Assembly (NCBI GenBank): GCA_023634235.1
Contig: JAMKCF010000018.1
Coordinates: 6,274,768 to 6,338,767, forward strand
Direction: 5' to 3'
DNA from: Pisaster brevispinus
Taxonomy: Eukaryota; Echinodermata; Asteroidea; Forcipulatida; Asteriidae
Length of the DNA: 64,000 nt
Part shown: positions 1 through 11,825 of the stretch, piece after piece
Position numbering within the stretch: position 1 is the stretch's first letter
How the letters are laid out: each line of letters begins with the position of its first letter
Translations under genes and position numbers: made by a program
The notes under the pieces: model-generated
The model's database searches: none
What the model saw: the letters and a program-made list of their open reading frames with translations, nothing else
Told to the model about the DNA's origin: nothing

Positions 1-129
1 GAACGAGGCTGTATGGAAATAGTATGGTTTCTATTTTTATATAAGAAGTGTCACTGTCACCACATTGCGTGATAACGATCTGTGTACACGGGGAACACGA
101 CAGGGTGCTCCCGATGTCCCTTCCCGATG

Positions 130-560
130 CCCCCCCCCAATGTTCCCATACTTTAGCACGTTGATTTGTTTTTGTACAGAAGTCCGCCCTAAAATCCTTT
201 AAAGACTGCTTGAGATTCCAAGCACACAATGACGACACAATAGACACAATAATGTGTGTGTGTCGGGGGGGGGGGGGGTACCACCATGCCCCATATCGAG
301 CACCACATATCGTTCCGCAACGTCAGGGTCCTTTGGTGGTATTTTTGTTACCGGGCAAAAATAATATACCATGCCTGCCCCCAATGTTCCCATACTTTAA
401 CACACCATTTTCCTCTTGTACAAAAGTAACCCCCCCCCCTAAAATCCTCTGAAGAAGTCCTGAGATTCCAAGCACACAATGAAGACACAATGGGGGGGGG
501 GGGTGTGCCACCATGCCCCATATCGAGCACCAAAATGAAAAATAAGCCACAAACTAAACT
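130..560. repeat. Tandem duplication with poly-G tracts (about 244-bp offset)
   Basis: Two diverged copies lie head to tail. The block CAATGTTCCCATACTTTA occurs at 138 and again at 382. Each copy then has a pyrimidine-rich stretch, CCTAAAATCC, GAGATTCCAAGCACACAATG, a poly-G run of 12 or more bases and TGCCCCATATCGAGCACCA. A third, shorter copy lies at about 37480-37605. The overlapping open frames through this block are low-complexity shadows. It is a dispersed repeat of unknown class, and I see no TIR or coding capacity. Confidence 0.75.
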
Positions 561-1109
561 CAGACCCGTCACATTCTGACCCCCTGGAAAAGGGTTGGCT
601 AATTAAGAGGTTTAACCCTCTATTTAACCCATACATGTGGACTCCGGCTCGAATCCTGCCACGAAAACGCAGCCTCTAGTTTGTTTAGCAAGCTTTCCTG
701 AAAACATGGGTTTTCCCCCATGTGCGGTTTTTGTCCTCGTCTAGTACATCAAAATTTGATTTTGTTTTTCCCCCTTCATTTTCCCTACACCCGTATCTTC
801 AAGCCTAGTCATACGTGAACGATTCCAATATTATACAAAACATTCATCAAAACAAATGAAAACCAAAGATAAATATTGTAATGAAATATTTTAGTCACAT
901 TTGTGTTAACTGTTCTTGTATTAAAGGTAGAGTCATAGATGTGTACATACTCAACAAATTTAAAGTCATAATAGCTTACTTGGTGAGAAGCACTGCAGCT
1001 TTTGTTGTATAAAACATTTAGACAAAAGGGTTCTCTTTGCAGTAGTATGGTTTGGTTACTTTTCCCACTTCAACCATTTGAATCTGAGAAACGATTTAGG
1101 CATGAATTG
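561..1109. other. Unannotated AT-rich stretch
   Basis: I see no gene, RNA or recognisable repeat here, only AT-rich intergenic-type sequence. Confidence 0.5.
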
Positions 1110-1310
1110 TTTCTGAGGGTAGGTGTCTGGTCGTGAATGCTGCGGTCAGAGATGCGGTTGGTACCCGCTGTCACCTGGCTAAAGACGGGAATGGATTCGA
1201 CGTTGTTTATGAAAATACTGTGACGGTTTTTGTTATGTTTTCTTTATAAGTAGACACTGTATTCATCTGAAATTGTCACAAGTGACTTTTATTGCATCTT
1301 TCTTTGAAAT
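1110..1310 (+). repeat. Dispersed repeat, copy 1 (partner at 45.3 kb)
   Basis: It shares an ordered set of blocks with 45335-45545: GAATGCTG, CAGAGATG, GGTT(G/A)GTACCCGCTG, ATGGATTCGACGTT, TAGACACT, TTATTCA and GTGACTTTTATT. Order and spacing are kept while the sequence has drifted, so these are two old copies of one interspersed element. No coding frame or clear TIR is visible. Confidence 0.65.
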
Positions 1311-2385
1311 CATGCATATTATGTCAACATAACCTTGGCACAGACCAATTTATGACCCAAGTTTTAAAAGGATATTTATAAGTTAGTTAGTTACAAAAAA
1401 ACTGGCAAGCTTTTTTAAGATTAAATCAACTAGTAAATCAAAGTATAAGAAAGTAGAAAACCCAAATTGTATATCAACTTAATAGTAATGTTTAGTAATC
1501 TTAAATGTTTATCTTTATACTCACTGACGGATCTAGGGAAAACTAAACAATTAAACATTTTGAAACACACAACAAGTAGCGAATTAAAACTAAAAATCCT
1601 AAACTAAAAACAGTCCTCAAAACAGTACACCAAGCTGTTCTTCTGAAAAAGAAAAGGGTGTTAAAAATTAGAGTCTCGTTAATTTTGACCCGAAATAAAT
1701 GAAAATTTTTTGGGGGGCAGGCATTTATTAAGAACTTCGTAAAATGATACTTCTGATCGTTGCAGACCTCGAGGCGCTCAGGCGGTAAGCTGAGCTCTGA
1801 TATTATTGTCAATCAACGCAATTTATGTATAAAGTGTTACAAAATAAAGTAGGTCAATTTCAAAGATGAAAAAGCAGTTTTGTGGATGTGATGTAATAAC
1901 ATGTTTGAATCCAGTTAATTGGCTACACTTCTAGTTTCAGTGGGAGATCAGCTGCCAAACGGTCTCCAACACTTTGATGTGGAAAATAATAAACAACTCC
2001 CCAATTTATTTTCTTCATCTTTTCTCTTTGAATTTCTTAATCTTCATCAAAATGAATATGTCTGGATTCAGTAGTTAAAAAAAAAAAGAGTTTTCTAACG
2101 TATGGGACAGTTGGGGATGTAATTGATTATACATAATAATAATAAAAAAACGTATGGTAAAACTTTATAGTAAATGAATTCATTTTACAATTGCCTACAA
2201 TATGTTAACACTTTTTAGTAAATACATTTATAAATACAGTTGGCTACGGAACTATGATAAAGATACAGACATGTAACAATACAATACACTAATAAAATAC
2301 GGGATAAATGTAAACCGTAGCGCCCTCTCGGTTGATCGAAAACAACTTCACGTACATTTTCTTTTATTTGTTTATTTTATTATTA

Positions 2386-2416
<31 letters not shown>

Positions 2417-3312
2417 GTATGAATGTCAAACTCAACTCAAATGGTGTATTTTCTGTTTGATTTTGTTAAGTCTTTTATTTATTTGTTTATTTTTTTACGA
2501 GAATTTTCCGGAAATTTACGGCCTGTTGGGACGAACTATTCACAACTGTTCACATAATACCTTCAATGTATGGCAAACGAATGCATTTTTGTTTTCGCCC
2601 ATAGCGCTAACCTACATTTCACTTTGAAAACCATAAATTGACATTGTCAAGTTTAACGTGCGTTCATGACATTTAGCTTGGTGGCTGACAATTCCCATAC
2701 TCTTTCGTCTTCTATTTAACCTGAAATGTTTTGTAATTAACTCTGTTTAATTTAAAAGCTGTGTAATTGTGGGGGGGAGGGGGGTTGAAGATTGCCTGAG
2801 GGGGGTTTTCTGATAAACCGGCCCCTAAATGACGCCTGTGATGGTTGGGATGGGGGGATCAAATTGCGCACTTCACGCCACGAATCGCCCCAAGCTAGAC
2901 CCTTCGAGACCTACAGATCAGCCAGGGTTTACCCCGGCGTTGAAGAAACCACTCTCCGCGCACGGGGCACATTTTTTCTTAGCACGAGTTGACTACTCGA
3001 GAGCTCCACATCAACGGGAGACACACAAACGGTCTCCTGGCCGAGACTTAAGTGTGTTAGTCGTATAGGGGCTGGGAGGGGGGGGGGGGGTAAACAAGAC
3101 TCGAGTTTAATTCAACAAAAGCGAGATCCAAATCCCAGTCACTGGTTAGATCCCAATCCATTGATAGTTGATCCAGTAAAGTCCGAAATAACATCTTGTC
3201 GCTAGTGTGAATAAAGCACGGTGAATCTCTGAACAGGGTTGTTTGATAGTTAACGTTTTGCAATGACTCCCCCTTTCACTTGTTGGATGGTTAGTGACGA
3301 CCAATTGGTACC
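1311..3312. other. Intergenic stretch; GC-richer island at about 2825-3060
   Basis: Most of this is AT-rich and featureless, with a T run at about 2384-2410 and G runs near 2771 and 3078. The segment 2825-3060 stands out as CpG- and GC-rich and is open in two frames, but I recognise no protein motif and no convincing splice-site pair. It could be an old exon, a regulatory island or a transposon fragment. Confidence 0.4.
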
Positions 3313-3560
3313 GTCGTGTGGCCGAGCGGTCAAGTTCACCGGGTTCAAGCTCTGGTTTTTTTTTTTTATCAGTAGAGTGCGGGTTCGAGTCCCGCCTCGA
3401 CACGGCGTGTGGGGTAGACAGGCCTAGCGTGCTGTTGTTTCTGCTGATCAGCAGAGTGTGAGCTCAAATTCCGGTCGTGACACTTGTGTCCTTAAGCAAG
3501 ATACTTATTATTGCTTCGTCCTTCGAACGGGACGTAAAGCCGTTGGTCCCATGTACTGTG
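3313..3560 (+). mobile_element. tRNA-Leu(CAA)-derived SINE, two tandem partial copies
   Basis: The first unit (3313-3402) begins with GTGTGGCCGAGCGGTCAAG, an A-box like that of leucine tRNA. It has an anticodon-arm-like segment ending in TTCAAGCTCTGG and a B-box GGTTCGAGTCC inside a GCGGG/CCCGC T-stem. The variable-arm position is replaced by a T run of about 14, which would stop RNA polymerase III. The second unit (about 3425-3560) lacks the A-box but keeps GATCAGCAGAGTGTGAG, a B-box remnant and the SINE body AAGCAAGATACTTATTATTG. Full relatives lie at 32679-33020 (minus) and 40897-41260 (plus). The acceptor stem is imperfect, so this is not a functional tRNA gene. Confidence 0.75.
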
Positions 3561-3639
3561 CCAGTTATACATGTACACTCATTATGAGAGAAAGGTTTGC
3601 CCCGACTGGCGTATGTATTTCTACCTCCATGGACACATG

Positions 3640-3960
3640 CTCAAGCGCCGTCTTCAAAATACCGCAATGCATCTTGGGAAACCGAGTGCAATTAAAACAT
3701 AAACCAATCTGCCAAGATGAACGCCATGATTTAGTTTACATGTAACTATGCTCAGGTTGTATAGTTGTGTACCGCATTGCTTCAAAAACAGCATGCCATG
3801 ATGGTTGCCGGTGACGTAATTGTGTTGCCCAAGACAGATGAGGCCACTTTGCAAAAATTACCGTTTTTTGGCAATGTTGCTTGGACTCGTATTTCACCCA
3901 GAATCCTTTGCTCGCCGGTCATGCGCAACATGGCGACTGGCTGCAGATTGTACCGCATCA
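3640..3960 (+). repeat. Dispersed repeat, copy 1 (partner at 44.4 kb)
   Basis: Ordered blocks are shared with 44435-44660: GCAATGCATCTTGGGAAA, CTGCCAAGATG, GTGTACCGCA(T/A)TGCTTCAAAA, CATGATGGTT or CGTGATGGTT, GGACTCG, TTCACCCA and AATCCT. The elements are non-coding and old. The short open frames across them are incidental. Confidence 0.65.
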
Positions 3961-4559
3961 CCTTGTAAATCCTCAGAATGTGATATGGGTCACATAATGC
4001 AAACACTTTAGCAACCTTTCATACCTGTCATCGCAGCGCTTTGAACCCTGTGGCAAAGGCATTTTGTGACACTCATATATCGGATCGGGACGCTATTCTG
4101 AGGTGCAGTAAATCTATTTAATCCTTACTCCCAAAATGTGAAGACAGTGATGAGGTGCATGCTAGAGCTGTCTTTACGGGATGGATTCATAGGAGCGCCC
4201 GAAAACCTGACGTGGAGGGCGCTCGACTTAATTTGAATATCAAAATAGTTAGTTATAAAATGAACTGCCTGAGAAGGTAATAAAACCGAAAATTAACATA
4301 CAAATTGACAGATATTGTTAGGTTTGTTTTTATTATTATTTTCACAAACAAGAATTCCCATGACAGTGTTATCGATAAGCGAACACGTTTCTCCGAGAGA
4401 CCTGTTTTGTTGCAACGCCCCTGAGGATCATTTTTATCACATGCTGACAAGTGTTTTCAGAAATAATGTTAAAAGGGTTTGTTTGTTTGTTTTTTCCCAA
4501 CGATTTTTTCTTCTAAGAGTGTTGTTTACATGTCCATGTATTGCCTGAGTTAATGATAA

Positions 4560-4850
4560 GCTTGTTTGTTTGCTTAACTAATTAGGTTTTATAATTAGGT
4601 TGTTTTTTTCTACCTTTGACATACCTATTTTGTACACAAAGGATTCTGGCAGAGTTTTGTCCTGCCCCCTCCTAACCAAATCACTGACCCTAATGATTGA
4701 CACCCCCTCTAGGACGTGTGGTATGGTCCAGCTTAGGATATCATGGCATATGAGCTGACCAGCGTGTACGATGTGGTTGGGGCAACGGAATTATTAAACT
4801 ATCCCACCATGTGTTGACAGCGGCACTTACTGCATGAGGTTAAACAAAAG
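4560..4850 (+). repeat. Dispersed repeat, copy 1 (partner at 55.4 kb)
   Basis: It shares with 55330-55640 the blocks GTTTAC(A/G)TGTCCA, TTGACATACC, AGAGTTTTGT, AAATCACTGAC, TTGATTGACA-like sequence, AGGACGTGTGG and ATGGTCCAGCTTAGGATATC, then GAGCTGAC and GATGTGGTT. The central block is well conserved. No coding capacity or inverted terminus is evident. Confidence 0.7.
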
Positions 4851-7302
4851 AAGCTTATTTAAACCAGTCTTCCATCCTCGCATCAATGGTTAATGCCACC
4901 ATGTCACTCTGTGAACAGAACTGACTTGGGTTTCGCATTCACACCCCCCCCCTCCCAGATCGAAACCCCTATTTGCCTCAGGTATCCAATTTCAAAAGCC
5001 CCCTCGCCCAGTCCCATTCCAATTTCCAGCACAGATTTACTCAACTGCGCCAGCAACTGTCCCATTTGCTACCAGCTTCGAATCAAAGCCGATTTAAACA
5101 TTGGTCCAGGTAGTACACGTTTATTTCAACTTGGTACATCCCCGGATATCCATTCAATCAAACAAAGCGTGACAACTAAAGAGGTTCATTGCGACAAGCA
5201 GTTCGTGTATACTGATTTGCATACGTTTTGAAGCACGAACTACGAGTTAAGAATGGTATGACTGTCGTCGGTTTTTTCAAAAGGTCAACTTAAAAATGTG
5301 CAATTACCTATCATTTTGGTGTAAAAGAAATTCTTATGAGAGGCCAGACTAATTTCCTGTCAATCTCCATTTTGTTGAATTTGCGGATTTGAATAGTATG
5401 CCACTCTTTGTATGATTTGTTTTAACACTGTAGGAAGTAGGTCACAGGGTTACTTTGTAATGTGATGACCATATGGATCTTGTTTCATTGATTTTCACAG
5501 TCAAGCTGCAATTGATTTGTTTGTCTCAACTTTTGAATTGTAACATTTGACGCCTCTCTGACGGACCAAGTTTTCATAGGTAATTTGTTACGTTGCTTGA
5601 AAACCAGAGGAAGGGAATGAATGTGTTCTTCCGTAAACCAAGTTAGAAAAAAATAAGCAATTTCTCTAAGTAAATTGGTATCTCTCTTATTCATACGAAG
5701 TGTGGACCTGAGAATAAGAGAGGTCCACATAATGTAAGTACTTGAAACACTGTGTGGACTTACACACATCCACACAGTGTACAGACCAAATGATGTATGG
5801 ACAATATTTTTTACGATTATTGTCAAAGCTTGGCAAATTTCGAAGGTCATTACATTTCCGTCGTGGCCCGGCGATCTGTTTACAACAATTGACACCTTAA
5901 AACCATACATAATTAATATCAACCTTACATTCGATTACCAAGTACGTGTAATCAAACCCCAGACCGACTGATTACTTCTGTCCCACTCAGTCAAGATAAA
6001 AAAAAAGAAGAAACAAAAAAATCTGAGCTCAATATCAAAGTCAACATAACAACCCACACGGGATGTGAGGATGATTCACCACTTTTTTGTATATCCATAA
6101 TTTCTTTCTTTAAACAGTGCGGAAATTACTGCGTTTCTCAAGGTGTATTGGTCACCTCAAAGTGGGGGGTTTTATCCCCAAGAATCCCCTCTACGCAAGG
6201 CAGTATAATTGGTGTTTAAGAAGGCAATACACACCTCATAATGGGAAACTTGAAGCCTACGGACTCCGTGGAATTTATGCCGTGTCAAACTCTCGGTCTA
6301 CCGTGGGAGTCAACTCCGCCGAGAGTTGACTGCTGACGCGGTGATTTATAAGCCGGGGTGCTGAAGTCGGCGTTTCACAGAAGAACCCGGTCAATAGAAC
6401 CGAGGGTGCACTTTTCAGCTCCCTCTTTTAGCAACAATTATACAGACGTTAGCAAAGGCAGAATTTTAATCGCTTAGTTAACACCAAATTCTTCCCATTT
6501 CATATTCGGGGGGAAAAAGTTGTGTAAATAAGGTATTTCTGACATTTTCATTAAAAAAACATGGCCGTGATCTGAAAGTCATTTGTTAAATAAGTAAGAG
6601 AGATATAAAGGGACCTTTCGAAAATGGAATTAGTTAACCCATGATCGTTTTGGGTTTTTTTTTTGTTTTTTTCTTTCTTTTTTCTAAAACTGAAAGTTTA
6701 ACATGGTATCCTAATTTGAAATGTTGGTCGACACTTTTGGAAGATTGGACGAGTATCAGTCACGTTCATTCTTTGTTAAATGTTCGTGTTTTTTTTAGAG
6801 GACCTTGTCACACTGGGCAATTGTTACTTACAACTATAAAGAGGCAACTAAGTGCACTGCGTGAGAAAGAAACACTTTGGCAGAAGGAGTTTTTTTCTAT
6901 TGATGTATTGCAACCCCCAAGAAGTTATGTGAACATTGATTTGAAAAAGCCTGTTTTTGTTTTTGTTTTTGTTTTTGTTGGTTTTTTGGTTTGGTTTTTT
7001 TTTTGGTTTTGTTTGTTTGTTTGGTTTTTTTTGGGGGGGTGGTTTGTTTTATTTTCGAGACTGCTTGCAACTGGTTTCCTGGTATGACATAGCCCTCAGT
7101 TAGAAAATGTAAGGGCGATTGTATTTCTGTTTTGTGGGTGTGAGGTTACGCAATTCACAACCTCCACACCACATCTCTGCTCACGTTATTTCGTGCAATA
7201 CGTTTGGGGTCATATACAACGTGCGGATACTGGTTTATTGACAGTTGCCAAAAGCTGGCTTCAAAGATTGACTCCGGGTCCAAATCAGTCGGATGTGATC
7301 CA
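4851..7302. other. Non-coding stretch with two adjacent hairpins
   Basis: No gene can be supported. Frames of 112-148 codons exist (4893-5231, 5485-5922 minus, 6641-7087) but show no domain, codon signal or splice context. Two perfect short palindromes sit side by side: 5701-5729 (TGTGGACCT against AGGTCCACA) and 5747-5780 (ACACTGTGTGGA against TCCACACAGTGT). A further inverted pair at 6286-6330 uses ACTCTCGG/CCGAGAGT. A T/G-rich low-complexity run spans about 6955-7040. Confidence 0.5.
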
Positions 7303-7512
7303 CCCATTTGCCAATAGTTAGAGTCCTTATCAAAATGGCAAAGTACAAGTCAAACTTCCCATTAAAATGGTGCAAAATGTCGCGTGTTTGATACCCTGCA
7401 AGTTTTTTTGTTGGTTCTTTTTTTCCAAATCCAAAGAGTGTTGACTATTGGCATTTCGACGTGAGGTTTAAGACTTGTAATTTCATGAGGACTCTATCTA
7501 TTGGCAAATGAG
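7303..7512. mobile_element. MITE with about 50-bp imperfect TIRs
   Basis: The left end reads CATTTGCCAATAGTTAGAG, then TCCTTAT. The right end, read on the minus strand, gives CATTTGCCAATAGATAGAG, then TCCTCAT. Similarity continues inward through ACAAGT and AA(A)C(T/C)TC. At about 210 bp with no open frame, it is a typical non-autonomous foldback or MITE element. Confidence 0.75.
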
Positions 7513-8963
7513 TGCATTACAGAATTGAATTTGACCTTAGGGCCCCATCTTGAATGCTATTTATCTCAACCTTCATACTGCTTCAGCCGGAAACGGTTTT
7601 AGATTGAGGACTGAACAATTTAAACCGTGTAGAATCAAAGTGTTCCAGTACGAGCCCCCCAAAAAAATATATGGGATAAAATTACAAGACATGTACTGAT
7701 TAAAAAAACGTGTGTATCATTGTGTGGTCTGGGAGCTGTTTTCTGTTCAGGTGATCCCCTTTAATTCAGACAGTCAACTATTAACGAATAATTTTTTATT
7801 TTTTTTTAACTTTCTAATTTGTAAATAAATACGCGTGTTCGTTCACACAATGTCTCGAGATGCTTCATTGTATATGCACATCCTAAAAGGCCACATGACC
7901 GCAGCATGTAAACAGGTTCCTCACTCTTTTTAAGGGTGCATAATTACTGACATCTTTTTACCCCCCCCCCCCCATTTTAACTGTCTAATGGTGATCAATG
8001 TCAAGGCTTAACTAAACTCATCACCAGTCGGGCGCGTTACCCCGTGACCTCCTCCCATCCACGGTCCATAAACGGTTGATGTCATTTCCCCCCAGCGTTA
8101 ACAATTATGCTAAACATGTACACGTATATAGGCAAGGATGTATTTGAATTTTGTATAATTACACCCAAGACTGTAAATGTAAACGGACATTTTATTATAG
8201 CCCTGTCCCATGTGACATTGCCCCCCCCCCCCCCACCACACATTTAGCCCCATACAGTACCTTAAAAGAGCCCCAATAGTTTACAAATTTATCACCCGGG
8301 CCAAAACAACAATAAAAAATATAAAAACTCCATAATTAGGAATACATTTTTTTTTCACTTATATTTTCATGTGTATTAGTTAAGATTTGTTTAAATTGGA
8401 AAAAGTGGATCTTTATGATTTTATCCAGATACGACCTCTTGTCACAGGATTTGGAAGACTAAAGTAGGAGAAGGGAGGGAACGATCTACTTTCCTCTTAA
8501 CCGCATAATGTTTTTATATGAGTGATGGACTTGTCGTTTAACTTGGGCTTCGGGGGGTCGTCTGATTAGATATAGGGTGATGGTAAACAATCCATTTAAC
8601 GAATGCAATTAGCTGTTAGTTTTCCAGGGGTGTGAAAACCCCATGTGTGTATCATTACATCTGCGAACGCTTCGGTTGATGTGACGTCATCGGTGGGGCT
8701 TTAGGTGGTCACATCGGCACCGAACCCACCAGCGCGTGATATGTACATGAGCTAACTTCAAACACACACAAGATCATACACAACCTCAACCATAAAATTG
8801 CTTTTAGGCTGACGCCATCTTTGCAGTAATCCACGGGGAAATACTCCATTCAAATAGGCTCAGTCGTTTCTGCCCTGGTTGATACCTCCGTGACCCCGGT
8901 TCGAACCCCACCGAACCCAAGACTGCAACATTCCTTGTGGATAAGATTTGTAGTCTCACACTT
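7513..8963. other. Non-coding stretch
   Basis: It holds poly-C tracts at about 7962-7974 and 8220-8235, and a B-box-like GGTTCGAACCCC near 8888 without a matching A-box. I support no gene. Confidence 0.4.
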
Positions 8964-9245
8964 GGGCCCAACTTCATAGAGCTGCTTAACAGCTGATTTT
9001 GTGCTTACTGCGCGATTTCCATTCATAGCGCTGCTAACCGTAAGCACACGAAAATGCATGCTAACCTTCCGGTGCTTACTGTATGAAAATGAATGACGTA
9101 ACAATGCAAATCCATGGTGAACGTGCAAGATGGCTGCCCAATGTTCTTCCTTACCCGTAAATACGCTTATGCTTAAGCAAATTTGTCTGCTATAGTTAGC
9201 ACGAAAATTTGCTTACCGTTAAGCAGCGCTATGAAATTGGGCCCT
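8964..9245. mobile_element. GGGCCC-type MITE, copy 1
   Basis: The left terminus GGGCCCAACTTCATAGAG then CTGCTTAAC is mirrored by the right terminus GCAGCGCTATGAAATTGG then GCCC. Internal segments also alternate GCTTA and TAAGC motifs, so the element can fold along much of its length. It is about 280 bp with no protein-coding frame. Relatives lie at 39248-39451 and 59472-59726. Confidence 0.85.
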
Positions 9246-9736
9246 GATTTCATGGGTCGCTCTATTTGGGGGTTTCCTCACCCATCTAAAACTGAGATGT
9301 CTTCAACACCTTCCCTAATCAGGTATCTTCAGGCCTACGGGTCACAGTGCTGGAAAGATACCTGAAAGATACTGTAAGAAGAAGAACACTCTTAATGCGT
9401 CGTTGATTGAAAGGTCAAACAATCAAACATCAGGCATTTGTAGAGCGCCATCATTCTACTTGCCTATTCCGAGGCGATGAGCAAAGTGAAGAAACATTTT
9501 AAAACAAAATGATTCACAGAATTTCAAAAACAGTCTGCCTTCCAAAATTCAACTCAGTTGCTGGTAAATGTTTGTTACTAAAAGTTTGATTGCTTATAAA
9601 TCGGCTCCTTAATAAATAATGCATAACGATTTTGTTTACACCAAAAGACTGTCGATCTATTTTGCGCCCCAGCCTCATTTTCGTTACATTGATTTGATCA
9701 ACAGCCATCAAGATCTGGTTTAGAAATTGTTATCGT

Positions 9737-10056
9737 TCGTTAGGGTTAGAGTTAGGGTTAGGGTTAGGTTAAGGGTTAGGTTTAGGGCTAGGGTTAGGGT
9801 TAGAGTTAGGGTTAGGGTTAGGTTAAGGGTTAGGGTTAGGGTTAGGGTTAGGGTTTGGGTTTGGGTTAGGGTTAAGGCTAGGGTTAGGGTTAGAGTTAGG
9901 GTTAGGGTTAGGGTTAGGGTTAGGGTTAGGGTTAGGATTAGGGTTAGAGTTAGGATTATGGTTAGGGTAAGGGTTAGGGTTAGGGTTAGGGTTAGGGTTA
10001 GGGTTAGGGTTAGGGTTAGGGTTAGGATTTTGGTTAGGGTTAGGGCTTATAGCCAC
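9737..10056 (+). repeat. Interstitial telomere-like array, (TTAGGG)n, G-strand on plus
   Basis: About 320 bp consists of GGGTTA units with scattered variants (GTTAGA, GTTTGG, AAGG, GGATTA). Perfect hexamers are interrupted every few units, so it is a degenerate internal array and not an active chromosome end, because ordinary sequence flanks it on both sides. The Arg-Val or Pro-Asn repeat frames through it are artefacts of the repeat. Confidence 0.95.
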
Positions 10057-11420
10057 AGATATTGGAAGTAGTATTTTCTAAATTGATTCTGCAAAATGCA
10101 AGAGACTTTTTAAACAGCGCTGTCGTTTTGTCTAGCTCCCTATGTTCACTAGCAAACAAGACTGTCCGTTAACCACAAGCTTCAGACTATGTGTATGATG
10201 ACCTTCACCAAAAACGTGTTTACCTTTATTTGAAGTTTTTTGTTTATTTATGCAGTCTTCATTGAAAACTATAAAGGTGTGAAACCAAAGAATGATAGTT
10301 GTTTTTCTCTCTTACAAACCAATAAGGTACTTTCCCTTGATTTGATCTATGGCCAAACAAAAATAATTCTGCAGCTAATTATCAAAAGGTGGTGGGATAA
10401 CTTTAAACGTGATCGGGAAGACTCTACTGGCCTGATAGCCTCCCTGCTCGTGAAGCTTGGGTGTGATATTTGCTTTGGATGAGAAATTGATGTCCCCCAG
10501 CGGACCAAACAGTTATTTGCTCAAGTGATAATCCACCCGAGGGAAGGGAAAGATGCTGATCGCGTATCCGTGTCTTGTAGTGTTTTAGGTAATAATTTAG
10601 AGTCGTTTAATGTTGCGATCGATCAAATAGAAAATAGTTGGTATGGTTTATTTTTTAACTAAAGATGCAGTGGTTTTTTAAATATTTATTATTGTATTTT
10701 TTTTAGTGCGTAATTTTCAAAAAATGAGTAGTATAACTTGTTGAATTTGTTGATCCTGTTTTTCTTGTTCCTGTGCTTTTTTATTGTTGTTGGTCTTGTT
10801 GTTGTTTGTGTGTTTCTTTTTTGTTCAGAAGCTGCGCATGCTGTCTTTTTCTGTTTTACGTCTAATAGTTTATTGTTTTTGTTGTTTCATTTTTATTGAT
10901 TTGTTTTTGTTTCTTTATTTACGTTGTTTCTCTGAATTCCCCATGTAGTTGTTTACATTATTATCACATCATTAAGTTTAGCTTGGGGCCCGAGGCGTAA
11001 GCTGAGAATCCTTGCATCACTTTCCTCCACTGCCCTAAACCCCTTGAAGTCCGCTTTGTTTCCGAGTAGCAAGCATTCTCACTGGAAAGCAATTTGAGAT
11101 TGCTTTGCGTTGGCTTTTGAGATAGGTCTAGACATGTTGAAAAAGATGACTTTACTCTAAGACGCAGTTTCAGCTCGTTGATAGAACGCCTTGGGGAGAA
11201 AAGAATGAATTTCTCCAGAAACAAAAAGTATAACTTACAGATCCAAAGAATTGTTTTCTTTAAATTGACGGGTGATACGATAACATTTGGTTCTCATATG
11301 AAATGGATTAATATTTTCACCAAACTTATAATTTTATTGTCGTTTGCATTCTGATGTTGCCTCGATTTGTTGCAGTTTTTATCTTTATCAGTGTTAATGT
11401 TATGCTATTGTTAATTCTGC
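10057..11420. other. Non-coding stretch
   Basis: AT-rich sequence with T/G-rich runs around 10740-10920. I see no gene, RNA or repeat family. Confidence 0.45.

Positions 11421-11825
<405 letters not shown>

Noticed and set aside
3313..3402. Functional tRNA-Leu gene
   Set aside because: The acceptor stem does not pair cleanly and a T run of about 14 interrupts the variable arm. The shared SINE body downstream shows it is a retroposed derivative.
4893..5231. 112-codon open frame starting in a CCACCATG context
   Set aside because: A good start context alone. The product is featureless and no exon structure or conservation signal is visible.
5485..5922. 145-codon minus-strand open frame
   Set aside because: In AT-rich DNA of this length one such frame is expected by chance. 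No domain, signal peptide, splice context or composition change supports it.
6641..7087. 148-codon open frame
   Set aside because: Much of it runs through T-rich and T/G-rich low-complexity sequence (Phe/Val runs). It has no motif.
9727..10071. Arg-Val repeat protein
   Set aside because: It is the translation of the degenerate TTAGGG array.
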